From NCBI GenBank assembly GCA_030407315.1, contig JALQPE010001975.1, positions 1 to 64,000 on the forward strand: a DNA stretch of 64,000 nt, given 5' to 3'. The DNA is from Asparagopsis taxiformis (Eukaryota; Rhodophyta; Florideophyceae; Bonnemaisoniales; Bonnemaisoniaceae). A program made the translations under genes and the position numbers. A model generated the notes under the pieces. The model saw only the letters and a list, made by a program, of their open reading frames with translations, did no database searches and had not been told where the DNA came from. Below are positions 19,022 through 29,760 of this stretch, one piece after another. Every line of letters begins with the position of its first letter. Position 1 is the stretch's first letter.

Positions 19022-19831
19022 TGTTACAGACCTTTACCTTTAAAGTCCGTTGCCCGTTCTGGATCGGGATCTTTAGCTCTTCCCCATAGCGATCCATGAA
19101 AATGTCTTGTACACCAATGGCTGTGACAGCATCAAAGTTGTCAACAGCTTATGATGCAACAGCGCCTGCCGCCGCATACTTTTTATGCGAATCACCATCA
19201 AATCCGGAAATCGCCTTGATTTGAAGGGCACCAGCGGTCGCCATCAGCTGAAAGATTGCTGTGACGACCAATGGGACACGCCAGCAAGCGACGTATGCAA
19301 TAATGGAACTTGGAAGGATTGCACTAGGCACATAAACAATCGCACCAAGGGTATCTCCGATAATGCCCTTCACGAGTGTAGCCGCAGTAGCCAGACGAGT
19401 GTTAAGTGCACCGACAGCATTCTTCTTGTCATCAAAGAATCCCATTTCCTGCTTGAGCAGGACTCTAAACGATTCTCTTCGCAACTTTCGGGTCAGACGA
19501 TCACCGCTGACACTAAGCATGAACAGCTGGAAAAAGTTTCCAATGAAAACTCCACCACCAATGGCAACAAAGTACAATGACCATCTCCGGACCTCTGACG
19601 GCGTGTTGGTCGTGACCAAAACATTGATAACCTCGAAAAAAAAATGATTGCCATAACTGGGAAAGAGGCTCCAGCGAGAGCCTCATCCATGCAATTCGTC
19701 GACATGCTATCTGCGGCGAGTAGTCGTCCGATATCCTTCTGTGAAGACAACCCCTTCAGTTCGCGTAGATCACGTTCGTCGCGTAATTCCGTCTTCGACG
19801 CGACCGGAAGCCCTGCGAGATGCCCCATCAC
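19022..19831 (-). pseudogene. ABC transporter (ABCB/MDR type) transmembrane-domain fragment
   Basis: The conceptual product resembles the start of the second membrane domain of P-glycoprotein-type exporters: an amphipathic linker, then the order typical of the family (GASFPVMAIIFF, SGDRLTRKLRRESFRVLLKQEMGFFDD, GALNTRLATAATLVKGIIGDTLG, several hydrophobic segments), then DAVTAIGVQDIFMDRYGEEL. Full proteins in this family exceed 1,100 residues; only about 260 remain and there is no ATPase domain. Two lesions are visible: a frameshift at a nine-A run (19636-19644) and an in-frame TAA at 19149-19151, after which homology continues. It is a dead gene fragment unless these are assembly errors. Confidence 0.72.
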
Positions 19832-20051
19832 TCAGTCATGATCAGTCTTGTGCCAGGTTTCGGTTTTGGATGTCAGATACCAATACACCGGTAGAGAATG
19901 GCATGCAGCTTGTAGATCGTCTCCCCATACTATCCCGGCCTCTTGGTATCTCCCAACGTTTCTTGTACGTAAAACCCGAGAAGCATAACGATGGAAATCC
20001 AATGTACGTGGCGGCGACATCGTCAACAAATATTCTCGATGTCCACCATAG
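19832..20051. other. short gap between two gene fragments
   Basis: No similarity is recognised; small frames exist on both strands. Confidence 0.35.
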
Positions 20052-22132
20052 CTATAGTTTCATGAACGGTGTCATTTCACTTTCTACATCCCTCTTCACA
20101 CAACGTAGCATGAAGGGATAGAGAAGAGTGCGCAATTTGGATAATGTTGTAGCATCCAACATTTTGTTGTTGTTGGCGTAATAAAATGGAACAGCGACCA
20201 TAGGTCAGAGAGCTTGTTTTGCAACGGTGTTCCTGTTACAAGTAGTCTGTTCCGGCTGGGAAATTGCAATAGAGCTCGCCATCTCGACGAATGACTGTTC
20301 TTGATTGCCTACGCTTCATCGAGGACCAAGTACTGCCATTTGACGCGGTTACGGTATTTCTCATCCATTGTAAGTGTTTCATAGCTTGTGATACAAACCT
20401 GGAATTCAGAGTCGCGTCCATACATTCTTTTGTGGCTCCAGTACTTTCGAAGCTCATTTCGATCATTTTTGTGGCCCCAGTATGGCAAAACTTTCAATTG
20501 AGGGCAGAATCGCATCAATTCTTATTGCCAATTGCGCAAAGTTGCCTTTGGCGAAACAACTAAAAGTGGACCCCAGTTGTCTTCCATTTCGCATAGGTAT
20601 GCGAGAAAAGATATAGTCTGGAGTGTCTTGCCCAGTTCCATTTCATCTGCAAGAATTCCATTGATTCCTTGATCGTAAAGAGAGACCAGCCAAGCAAGAC
20701 CACGAAGCTGATAATCTTTCATTTTGCAATTGAGAATTGTTAGTTGGCGAACAGCCGCTACTTCCTTCTTGTCAGCACATTCTAGACCGTTTTCAGCGGG
20801 TAAGGTAACGTGCCATTTGCAGTAGGCATTGGTTTTGATCCATCTCCAATATCCATAGCATCCTTCTCTTCCTCGGTGGCGCCATTCATGTCATCCATTG
20901 CTTCGCGAGCTGCTGCTCGATTTGCAGCCGCCTTCTCAGATGCTTCTATAGCGACATTCTTGTTTTCCGTTGTCTCTGTATCAAACTTCTAAATTCGGGT
21001 TTGGTGTTCTTTCACTAATTCAGCAGCCTTTTCAGCGGCAATGCGCTTCAGCTCTTCACCATCTTCTGCTCCTGTGTGTGCGTTAATATCAGCTGCGGCT
21101 GTGTTTTTCACGGACTTGCCTGTTTTTCTTTCTTCTCTTCCTCTGCAGCTCTTTCTCGACCATCTTCTTCAGTAGTCGCCTTTGTCTTTGCTTGCAAAAG
21201 GAAAAGAAGGCCTCTGACTGGCCGAGCAAAAACTTCAATTTGTTCTTCTGGCGTTGGCCCCTTTCATCAGCTTCCTGTCTTCGATGCTCTTTAGCTCTCG
21301 CTATCAATTTCTCGCGTTCTTCTTGCCTCTCCTTGTCCTCTTTCTTCCAATAACCCGGGAAATCACGCAGGATACGACGCGCCCTTCTGTGGGCGTCATC
21401 GATGACTCGAACGCTGCGAAATGCATACTCCTTAGATTCTCTCGCACAGGCGAGAGCAATACCCTTTGGGGGACGGTTTTGGCCGGATATATAGTTACTA
21501 CGGGCTTTGACAAGCTTGGCAATTTCACTGCATTTGATGGCCGAGCGATAAGCTGTTGTGTAATCAATGGGACGCTGCCTGGGACGTTCATCCTCTCTAG
21601 TGCGCTTCGCATTTCTTTCACCTATAGGTCCTGCACTGGCTAGTCGCTTCGCAGAACCATTGAGACCGTTATCTAGGCTGAATAAACGACCAGTAGTTTT
21701 GCGACCTCCCTTGAGGATCTTTTTCTTAATAACGATTGAACCGAGTTCGCCACCAATAGATCTGTCCTTTCGACCAGCCCTGAATTTGGATTCTACACGG
21801 TCGAGGTCTCGTTCGAATGCAATCAATACCTCATGGTCATCGAATGCGAAGGGGACCATTAAAGTCGAGCCGCAGATTCGCAGGGAGGAGACATCAGTCG
21901 GGTCATCATCCTTCACCCAGTCTGCGCGCATAGTGCGGGCTGCTAATTGGGGGTCAATGCATGTACGGCGTATTGTACCGGCATTGGACAGAGCACCTGT
22001 GAACATGGTGGAGCGGGCGCCATCAGCTTGCTGTGGGGCCGGCGTTGATAAAGACAACAGGTTGTGCCGAACTGTTGCAGAGTGAAAATGGACGTTTGGA
22101 CGTGGAGGTCCTGAACAATTCATAAGGAACAT
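20052..22132 (-). pseudogene. INO80: INO80-type SWI/SNF ATPase, broken N-terminal half
   Basis: Reading the minus strand from 22132, a 347-codon frame ends in a basic helical region matching the DBINO domain of INO80 (around RAKEHRRQEADERGQRQKNK). An acidic/Ala-rich stretch follows (about 20990-20810), then SNF2 helicase motifs in order: the Walker A region at 20722-20522 ([20 protein letters not shown]), motif II at 20518-20309 (WQYLVLDEA), motif III near 20245 ([10 protein letters not shown]) and the segment ending [13 protein letters not shown] near 20100. The nearest family is INO80, the nucleosome-remodelling ATPase. It is not functional: several stops and frame changes separate the blocks, the Walker A loop has Glu for the usual first Gly (DEMGLGKT in the family), there is a deletion after motif III, and the second RecA lobe is absent. 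Confidence 0.78.
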
Positions 22133-22840
22133 TTAGATGCAGACTCATTTCAAAATGTTGAAGTGCTGTGACTTGAACATGATCACAGACAGTGCACAAG
22201 TGGATCAACTCCGGAAGGAGGTACTAAACTGTTTGCTGGACCCAAAGCGCCATCACCTCGTTTTGAAATGATTCGATTCATGAGTGGCGGTACGAAACCT
22301 GAAGAATTCATAGCAAACTAAACGTTGCTTCGCTGCGTACTCAACCCGCCAATGTTGTAATCTCTTGTTCGTGCCGAGCTTTCCTGTCTGTTTCCGCTTT
22401 CTTGAAATTAGCTTGCAGCTTCATCAGAGACGAAAAGAATTTTCGATATAGCGCCAAGAGATATGCGAGTTCCTCCTACGAGGTATTCGAATCGCATTAT
22501 AATGTTCTCGAACTGGTCATAGTCTAGTACATCAAAAAAAATCGCCGATGTGAAGACGTGCTTGTATGCTTAGTAGATTACACATTTTCACCAGGAAAGA
22601 AATCCGCTGTCTGTCATCAACAGACAGGCTTAGATCGGCACATTGCATTTCAGCAGCAGAAAGACAAAAACTTGTGGTACAACTCGTCCTGTACCACACT
22701 CATCATATCCACCAATCGATGTTCGTTTAGGCTTTGGTGTAATGAGCAGATCGCGGGCAGCTCGTTGAGAAGTTGGGAAGCAATTTCAGATGGATTCGTT
22801 CCTATAACGAATCTTGGATTTAACGTGGGAATGTTAAACA
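22133..22840. other. intergenic with a possible interrupted ORF
   Basis: A 63-codon minus-strand frame (22650-22840) is cut by the R3-left insertion. If the inverted segment to the right is flipped back, an ATG lies one codon upstream across the target site. I do not recognise the product. The rest (22133-22649) shows nothing identifiable. Confidence 0.35.
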
Positions 22841-23205
22841 TGTAACAAATCTTTGTTCCTCTCTTCGCAATATCCTGTGACCTTTCTTGACAATGTTCGA
22901 TACACTGTAGAGTTAGTTTAATGTTTGCCTATGACCAGAGTTCTTGATCCTGGTCAAAGTTGATCATTTCAGATGATGATCTGATATTGTCTCCTCTGAT
23001 GATGGCTCTCTCTATTAGAGGGCATTTCATCTCCACTTAAATGTTGTTTGTGGAGTCAATGTTGATTGTTATCAACATTATCTATCCGTTTGTGTTATGT
23101 CTGAAGTATTCTATCTAATTATTTCAACGGTAGTTCAAGTTGTCTGTTATTTGCATTCTGCAAATATTTTGTAGCTTGTATTGCTTCAAGCCACAAATGG
23201 CTACA
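22841..23205 (-). repeat. R3-left 3' LTR
   Basis: 365 bp, starting TGTAACA and ending CTACA on the plus strand. It differs from its partner at 28176-28540 at one noticed site ('gtgttatg' here, 'gtgctatg' there). A polypurine tract (minus strand 'agcatggggcgg') adjoins it at about 23206-23217. Confidence 0.95.
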
Positions 23206-23238
23206 CCGCCCCATGCTCTGGAACAGAGTATCATTATG

Positions 23239-26200
23239 TCATTTGCTTTGATCAAGTTGTCTGATGGCTTCTTTGGCGGTCTTCGTCCTATGTTTTGATA
23301 GGAATGTCTTCAATATTTCAGGAACGTCTTGATGTATGTTCTGTAGTGGCTCCCATGTGTGATCTTTTTGATCAGGTAGTCGATCCCATTCAACATAAAT
23401 GTAGAATCTTCCCATTCTCTTCCTCACGTCCTTGAGATGTTTTATGTCCTCATATTCTGCCTCTGTATGTGACGCATGTCGTATGAGGTCTGGTGATGCA
23501 TCAACACCATCCATCTCATTTCTGTATAGCATGAGCCTTACAGCGTGTACTCGCTGTGTTTTGTTATCGATGAGGCTTGTTACTTCATATACCCAATCGC
23601 TAATTATTTTGGTGATCCTTTGTGGTCCTTGCCATTTGAAAGATAGCTTATGACCTTTCTTCTGTGCTCGATGCACTAAAACAAAGTCTCCAGTAGTAAA
23701 TGTGGGTGTAACAAGTTTCGTTTGCTTGTTATGTTCTATGATATGCCGTTCCCTGTTTCCTCTGACAAGTTTTTCCACATCTTGGTGCATCTTGTCGATA
23801 CATCTTTGCAGCTCGTCAATGTTGACAACTTGTCTGCAGCGAGTGTATGTCATTCCGTCTCCTGTATCTTTTATATAACCAATTGTTCCTCTGTTTGGTT
23901 TTGTCCCTGTCATGACTTCCAGAGGGGATCTGTATGTTCCGTCCTCTCTTCTTCCGAGTCTTTGCAGTGGAGATTCGTTCATGACACGTTGTATGATGTG
24001 TACAATCGTCGGCCAGTCTTGAGGTGCGAGACGTAATTCGGAAAGCAGTGCAGATGCTGCTCGTAATACTTCTTTGCAACATCTCTCCACAGAACCGTTA
24101 CTCCATGGGGAGTATGCAGTAGTGAAATGATGCTTGATACGATATTCTCTGGTCAAATGTCGTATGACCTTGTTCTTGAAGTGGGAACCTCTGTCGGATA
24201 CAAATACATCCATCGTTGAGAATGTCTTTATCCACGACAGGGTTTGTTCAGCAACGTGTTCAGCCTCAGCTACTTTTGCAGGGCAAAGCCAGACGTAGCT
24301 TGATAGATTGTCCTTCAATATTAAAATGTACTTCAATTCATCTATTCCTCTTCCCATGTAGAGGTAGTCAAAGTGCAGGACGTGATTCGGTATTTTTGCC
24401 AGTATGCTATGTCCTAGTGGTCTGGGAACTCTTTCACCGTTTCTTGATAGGATGCAATGTACACAGTTTTGTACAAATACCTTGGTGTCATTGGTCATGT
24501 TATTCCAAAAGTACTGTTCTTTGAGTGTGCTCTCGGTGGCAGCAGCACCTCTGTGACCTCCAGTACCGCAGTGTGAAATGACAAGTAGTTTCATCTGCAA
24601 TTCAATGTCATCGTCAGGAATCCATAATTTCTTTCTTATATTCATCATTCCATCGTTGTCTGCGTGAACATGTTGTGGTGCATGTTCTTTGTGGTGTATT
24701 TGTGATTTACGAATAGTTGAGATGTCAGGCCAGGTGAATGTTTCCTTGAATGGTGATTCCACAATGTCCATGCTTTTCAATGTTTCTCGTATGGAGCGTA
24801 TTGCGGAAGTGCGCTTCTTCCTGTATCCAACAAGCCATCTAGTCATGATGTCTGCCATGACGTTTTCGTTTCCTGCTATGTGCTCGATGGTGTATTGAAA
24901 TCTTGACAGATAGAGTGCCCATCTTTGAACCTTATTGACAATGTGTCTGCCAATTGTCGGCTCTATTGATAGCGGATTGAATATGAATAAGAGGTTTCGG
25001 TGGTCTGTGTAGATGTGTGTGTCATGTTGTCCAACCAATAGATAGTCGAGTTTTTTGAAGACTTGGTAAACTGCAAATCCTTCCTTTTCGAAAGTGGTCC
25101 AATGCAGTTCGTTGTTCCTGAAAGCTGAGCTGATGAATGCGAGTGGTTGGTGTCGTTGCGACATGGTGGGTTTTTGAAGTTCGTCTGCGTCACATTGTGT
25201 GACAACAGCAGCCCAGTGAGTATCAGACGCGTCCGTGTATATGCACGTCTGTTTGTTTGGATGAGGATGAGCAAGTTTGACTGAGTCGCGAAGACTGTTA
25301 TGTAATGAAGTGAATGCGTTCACGTGTATGCGGCCCCATGACAGTCTAGCGAGAGGTATGCTTGCAATAGACTTTCGGGTGCGCTTACCAGCTAATTTGT
25401 ATGCATCTTCGATAATTTGTTTGAGTGGTTCTATCCGGTTAGCAAAGTCCGGTATAGAATAGGACATCCATTGTAAGCAGTGGATGAACTGTGATAGTTC
25501 TCCAGCGTTCTCCGGTGTAGTGATGTTCTGTAGTCCATTCAAGTTCTTTGGATCAAACTGAACTCCTGCGGCGTCGATTATTCTTCCACACCATTTGATA
25601 GATGTGCTGTATAGCTCGCATTTTGTGGCAGAAACTTTAAGGTTTCGTTGACGGCATATTTGTAGAAATTCTCGTAGTGTCTCGAGTAGGCCATGTTCCG
25701 TGCTATGATGTAAGATAAAATCGTCTTGCCAGGCTTTGACATTATTTCTTAGTGATGCAAAGCATGGTTCAACTCTTGATTGAAAGTTGGAAGCGGAGTT
25801 TTTTGCGCCTTGTGGTGAGCGAGTTGGAGCAAATATACCTTCGTGGGTAGTGAAGCTTAGTACGTCCATGCTTCCTTCATCGAGGGGTAATTGCCAATAT
25901 CCCGAGCAGAAGTCAATCGAGGCAAAATGTTTGCTACCTGCAAAGTCGGCGCACTCGCTGTCGATATGTGGCATGGGCCATCCGACTGCCAGAGTGGCAG
26001 CATTGACAGGTCTATAGTCGAATGCGATGCGATATTTCTTCGACTTTGGTTTTAGTACCAGTAGTGGTGCAGCAGCCCATGTGGCGTTGTAGTTAGGCTT
26101 GATAAATCCGTAGCTCTGTGCACGATTCAGGAAGGCAGTGAGGTATTTCCGTTGTTCAGGACTGTATCTCCTAGTTCGTGTGAGAATTGGTGTGGCATCT

Positions 26201-26346
26201 GAGGTGATCTGCACCTTCATTGGTTCCACGTCTGCTGGTGGGTCGTTTCCTAGTCTGATCCTGAATACATCTCTATACTCGCGCAGCGTTTCCCGCATGT
26301 GCTTATTGCCTGTATGAGAAAGACCGTTGTCACTTGACTTTATCAC
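23239..26346 (-). CDS. pol: R3-left Pol: RT, RNase H, integrase, chromodomain (about 1,035 aa)
   Basis: Same protein as the R3-right Pol (described there), except for one Asn to Lys difference in RNase H just before the CIYTDAS motif (Asn here). The first codon is a non-ATG in the -1 frame relative to gag, so the 5' limit is nominal. The frame ends at 23239, just inside the polypurine tract. Confidence 0.92.
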   Translation of the reverse strand: MIKSSDNGLSHTGNKHMRETLREYRDVFRIRLGNDPPADVEPMKVQITSDATPILTRTRRYSPEQRKYLTAFLNRAQSYGFIKPNYNATWAAAPLLVLKPKSKKYRIAFDYRPVNAATLAVGWPMPHIDSECADFAGSKHFASIDFCSGYWQLPLDEGSMDVLSFTTHEGIFAPTRSPQGAKNSASNFQSRVEPCFASLRNNVKAWQDDFILHHSTEHGLLETLREFLQICRQRNLKVSATKCELYSTSIKWCGRIIDAAGVQFDPKNLNGLQNITTPENAGELSQFIHCLQWMSYSIPDFANRIEPLKQIIEDAYKLAGKRTRKSIASIPLARLSWGRIHVNAFTSLHNSLRDSVKLAHPHPNKQTCIYTDASDTHWAAVVTQCDADELQKPTMSQRHQPLAFISSAFRNNELHWTTFEKEGFAVYQVFKKLDYLLVGQHDTHIYTDHRNLLFIFNPLSIEPTIGRHIVNKVQRWALYLSRFQYTIEHIAGNENVMADIMTRWLVGYRKKRTSAIRSIRETLKSMDIVESPFKETFTWPDISTIRKSQIHHKEHAPQHVHADNDGMMNIRKKLWIPDDDIELQMKLLVISHCGTGGHRGAAATESTLKEQYFWNNMTNDTKVFVQNCVHCILSRNGERVPRPLGHSILAKIPNHVLHFDYLYMGRGIDELKYILILKDNLSSYVWLCPAKVAEAEHVAEQTLSWIKTFSTMDVFVSDRGSHFKNKVIRHLTREYRIKHHFTTAYSPWSNGSVERCCKEVLRAASALLSELRLAPQDWPTIVHIIQRVMNESPLQRLGRREDGTYRSPLEVMTGTKPNRGTIGYIKDTGDGMTYTRCRQVVNIDELQRCIDKMHQDVEKLVRGNRERHIIEHNKQTKLVTPTFTTGDFVLVHRAQKKGHKLSFKWQGPQRITKIISDWVYEVTSLIDNKTQRVHAVRLMLYRNEMDGVDASPDLIRHASHTEAEYEDIKHLKDVRKRMGRFYIYVEWDRLPDQKDHTWEPLQNIHQDVPEILKTFLSKHRTKTAKEAIRQLDQSK

Positions 26347-26393
26347 CAGTTTTCCAGTGCCATTTTGATATCCTCTTCCTTGTCTTGCCCAAG

Positions 26394-27932
26394 TTAGAGG
26401 TATATGGAGTTATCAATCTCACTTTCATCCGTTGTCCCTCTGTCGCAATGATATACGCCATTTTCGGACAGGAGTCTTGCAATGCTTCCACTAACATGGT
26501 TGTCATCAGGATGCAATTCATTCGCATCTACCGATCCATTGTATTTGTCGCACGCTGCTGCCAGGGCTTTCTTGGCGTCCAGGCCGAGTGCCGCCAGTAG
26601 TCCTCTGCTCAGCAGTGGATCGCTTGCATTTTGTGTTGAGACATACCAAGTGACATTTCGAATGGTGAGTGTTGTCGCGTGTCTGACGATTATCTGAATG
26701 TCCAATGTGACCATGTTGTCGCATTCGACAAATACGTTTTGCCCATTGGAGTCTTCCTTGACTGCCATTTCGAATTTGCGTGGCACGTCTAGTCGCTGTA
26801 TCTGCATATTTGCATTTCCGGAGCGGAGAATGTGGAAGAGATCAGGTGGCATTAGATTGATACAGCTGCCGATGTCCGCGCAGGTTGGTCTGCGCTCAAT
26901 TCCTGCAAACACTGTGTCAATCATTGAATTGTCTTCTGCCTGTATTCCTCTGACATGTCTAGTCAAGTTTCCTTCCGATGTCGCGTTTGAGCTTTCTCGA
27001 TTCTTGCACTCTTCTTTCCATTTACGGATGATTCCGGGTTTTTCTTCCTTTGGTGTCATCTTGCAGTCTCGTAGATAGTGTTTCATGGAACATTTCTTAT
27101 TCAAACATGCTGGAAGTTCGTTCATATTCTTCCCATTCATGCTGCTTCCGTGAGATTTGTAATCGCGGTTGAAGTTGTTTTTTCTATGGTTCCTTCTGGA
27201 GTTACTGTTCCTCCTTTGTGATCGGCTAGACGACTGGTGGTGTTTTTGGTTGGCGTTTGTTTCGGAATTCGAAATTCGTTCGCTCATTTCTTGTATGCTT
27301 TCTGCCTTCTTGGATGCATATTCCAGAAACTCCTTCCAATTCTCGCGCAGTTCTTCGTTGTATGTGAATGCGTCGGTCACGTATTCGCGCAGAGTCCGGG
27401 GATGAAAGCGCTGAGTGATGAGTTTGATAGCCATTTCTGTGTTTTTCTCACGAAAATCCTTATATCCTATCTCCTCCATCTTGTCTTCGAAGTCGGCAGC
27501 TAGTTGATACACTCTGCATCCGGCATCATCAATTGTCGTGTCCATTTTTAGGCTTGACACTGCATGATTGATCCTCCTTGAGCAAATCTTCTCTTCGCTT
27601 CTTGGACCAGCAATCTTCTGTATGCACTGCTTAATATGATCCCCAGTGATTCTTCTGAGATCCACATTTGGTGCTATGTCGTCGAAGTATCCAAATCCGT
27701 GCATGGACTTTAGAAGTCTCGGACAGAGTGATAATCGCATGGAAACTGGTTGTATTGATTGTCCATCTCTTTCTCTCAATGCGATTTCTAGTTCATATTG
27801 GTGCCTTTCCCTGAGAAATCTGACAGCGTTGGCTGGGTCGATTTTCTCTAGTTTTGGATGCGCAATGGGCTCAAATATTAGAGGAGCCCGGTTGTTTGTG
27901 GATTTGTTCCTGCTTCTTGTAGCTTCAGCCAT
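26394..27932 (-). CDS. gag: R3-left Gag-protease (512 aa)
   Basis: Identical in sequence to the R3-right Gag-protease. It starts at the ATG at 27932, 243 bp inside the 5' LTR. The zinc knuckle is near residues 275-290 and the protease loop near residue 353. Confidence 0.9.
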   Translation of the reverse strand: MAEATRSRNKSTNNRAPLIFEPIAHPKLEKIDPANAVRFLRERHQYELEIALRERDGQSIQPVSMRLSLCPRLLKSMHGFGYFDDIAPNVDLRRITGDHIKQCIQKIAGPRSEEKICSRRINHAVSSLKMDTTIDDAGCRVYQLAADFEDKMEEIGYKDFREKNTEMAIKLITQRFHPRTLREYVTDAFTYNEELRENWKEFLEYASKKAESIQEMSERISNSETNANQKHHQSSSRSQRRNSNSRRNHRKNNFNRDYKSHGSSMNGKNMNELPACLNKKCSMKHYLRDCKMTPKEEKPGIIRKWKEECKNRESSNATSEGNLTRHVRGIQAEDNSMIDTVFAGIERRPTCADIGSCINLMPPDLFHILRSGNANMQIQRLDVPRKFEMAVKEDSNGQNVFVECDNMVTLDIQIIVRHATTLTIRNVTWYVSTQNASDPLLSRGLLAALGLDAKKALAAACDKYNGSVDANELHPDDNHVSGSIARLLSENGVYHCDRGTTDESEIDNSIYL

Positions 27933-28175
27933 TTTTGGCGTGATCGGAGGTGGCTCCGTTTTTCCTGTATGCTGCCGTGACAGATCAGTGTGTCTGTTCG
28001 AAATCCTTCCTTTTGGTGATTGTCGGAGGATGTTGATGCCTTATCCTCAACAGTGTTCTGTTGTCTGGTACGGTTTTTGTCTTGAAAGAAACGTCAGATT
28101 GGTGATGTCAAACTGAACAGTTCAACAAGTGTTAAGGGTCAAATGTTGAGAAGTTCCAGTCAACAGATATATATC

Positions 28176-28540
28176 TGTAACAAATCTTTGTTCCTCTCTT
28201 CGCAATATCCTGTGACCTTTCTTGACAATGTTCGATACACTGTAGAGTTAGTTTAATGTTTGCCTATGACCAGAGTTCTTGATCCTGGTCAAAGTTGATC
28301 ATTTCAGATGATGATCTGATATTGTCTCCTCTGATGATGGCTCTCTCTATTAGAGGGCATTTCATCTCCACTTAAATGTTGTTTGTGGAGTCAATGTTGA
28401 TTGTTATCAACATTATCTATCCGTTTGTGCTATGTCTGAAGTATTCTATCTAATTATTTCAACGGTAGTTCAAGTTGTCTGTTATTTGCATTCTGCAAAT
28501 ATTTTGTAGCTTGTATTGCTTCAAGCCACAAATGGCTACA
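28176..28540 (-). repeat. R3-left 5' LTR
   Basis: 365 bp, partner of 22841-23205. It abuts 'gtct' at 28541, the first four bases of the displaced tail of element 2. Confidence 0.95.
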
Positions 28541-29254
28541 GTCTGCGAAACTTAATAGAGAAGTCAAGCAAGAAGATACAGAAGGCACAAAGTCGTTACA
28601 AGGCCGATTTTGACAGGAGAATACGGCCACCTACAGAGGATATTGAATCTGGTCACTACGTTTATTTACGCCGTGAGACTGCAGTTGATGGTGTCAAACA
28701 TAAGTAGCCCAGTTTCCGGCCCGTTCAAGGTTCTAAAGCGCAGTTCGCACACAATCGTCATCCTAACTGACGAGGGGTTGGAAGATGCTGTTTCCTTGGA
28801 TCATGTGGTGTCAGCCCCACAATCGCTTCAAAGCTCACTCAGGCAGCCCCAACCCACCACAAATATTACTCAAGATGATAATCAAGATGTCGTTCAGTCC
28901 CCTCCGTCCGACACAATTATTGCCCCCCGCTCTAAACAAAACAACCCCTCGCGTTCACCATGTATGGAAGGGAACGACAAATCTCCTCACGAAGAAGCAC
29001 GGGAGGAGGATGCGGAAAGGGAGTATACCATAAGGCACTTAGTCCGATATCATGCAGCTGAAAATAAGTTCCGCGTAAGATGGGAGGGATATAACGCGAA
29101 AGACGACACCTGGGAGCCCCCAGAACATATTCCCTTCAATTACATTCAGCGTTTTTTTCGCAAGCGAAAGAAACAGATCCCAAAAATCGTTGTTCAGGCA
29201 CTCCCTGAGCATATCCGCTATGAAATATCAGTCCCGGTGCGCGCCAACAACTAG
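28541..29254 (+). pseudogene. displaced 3' end of element 2 pol: integrase tail and chromodomain
   Basis: The fragment encodes the C-terminal part of a gypsy integrase (LRNLIEKSSKKIQKAQSRYK), then a linker and a chromodomain (RHLVRYHAAENKFRVRWEGY, then DTWEPPEHI). It begins exactly at the edge of R3-left with no start of its own. Element 2 pol (minus strand) stops exactly at the edge of R3-right at 37521. If one copy of the 4-bp duplication is removed and the segment 28541-31820 is flipped, the two parts join in frame. A further one-base frame break lies near 28700. The chromodomain frame ends at 29254. No 3' LTR of element 2 follows. Confidence 0.85.
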
Positions 29255-29257
29255 CTA

Positions 29258-29760
29258 CTTCATTGACAGGTCGTGAACCTCAAGCACTTGCGTTTGTGGT
29301 TCACGCAGCGACGCGCTCGCTTCGGATAACGAGATGCCGACCGGTCGTGCGGAGAGACACGCTAATGTGTGAACAACGTCGGACATTAATCACCCGTCGC
29401 CAGGTCCCAGCTCTGCGAGACGGAACGGTCACGCGTCTTGTTGCCGCATCTGGTGTGCGATCCATACCCCGATCAGTTCTCCGAATACAGGCGAGATTGG
29501 TGGCGCTGTTATAAAGTCCCAGTATGCCCCGAAGATCGTCGGTCGTGTCGTGCAGTAGCCGTGCTGCGGATGTGTTAGACACTCGCGCATGTACGATACT
29601 ACCGTCACCGGCCGTTGAAACGGATGCGCTTCACCAGCTGCGTCTCCAGCGCCGCTGCATCCGCTGATGATGTGCCCGTGTGACATCAACGCAGCACATT
29701 GCTTGCCGCGTACCACAATTGCCGCCAGCGAGTGCGACGCCGCGGATGCCGCGTGATGAA
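29258..29760 (-). pseudogene. NDUFAF7: NDUFAF7/MidA-like methyltransferase, N-terminal fragment with stops
   Basis: The minus-strand translation matches the start of the mitochondrial complex I assembly methyltransferase family in order: VVSYMRECLTHPQHGY, then IFGAYWDFITAPPISPVFGEL, then RLAELGPGDG (the SAM-binding loop) and SEASASLR. Family members usually have a Tyr in the HGYY motif (here HGYC) and 'GDF' where this has 'WDF'. Two in-frame TGA codons (29429-29431 and 29390-29392) interrupt it, and homology continues through both. About 165 residues remain and the rest of the roughly 400-residue protein is missing. It abuts the chromodomain fragment. It lies inside the inverted segment, so its original orientation was plus. 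Confidence 0.65.

Larger units (their letters stand above)
22841..28540 (-). mobile_element. R3-left: full-length Ty3/gypsy LTR retrotransposon (5,700 bp)
   Basis: Two 365-bp LTRs flank a gag-protease frame and an RT/RNase H/integrase/chromodomain frame, all intact. It is the same length as R3-right (31821-37520) and nearly base-for-base identical; in the 1,035-codon pol products only one residue differs. Outside bases are 'aaca' on the left and 'gtct' on the right, which do not match each other. Each matches a flank of R3-right in reverse complement. Confidence 0.95.
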
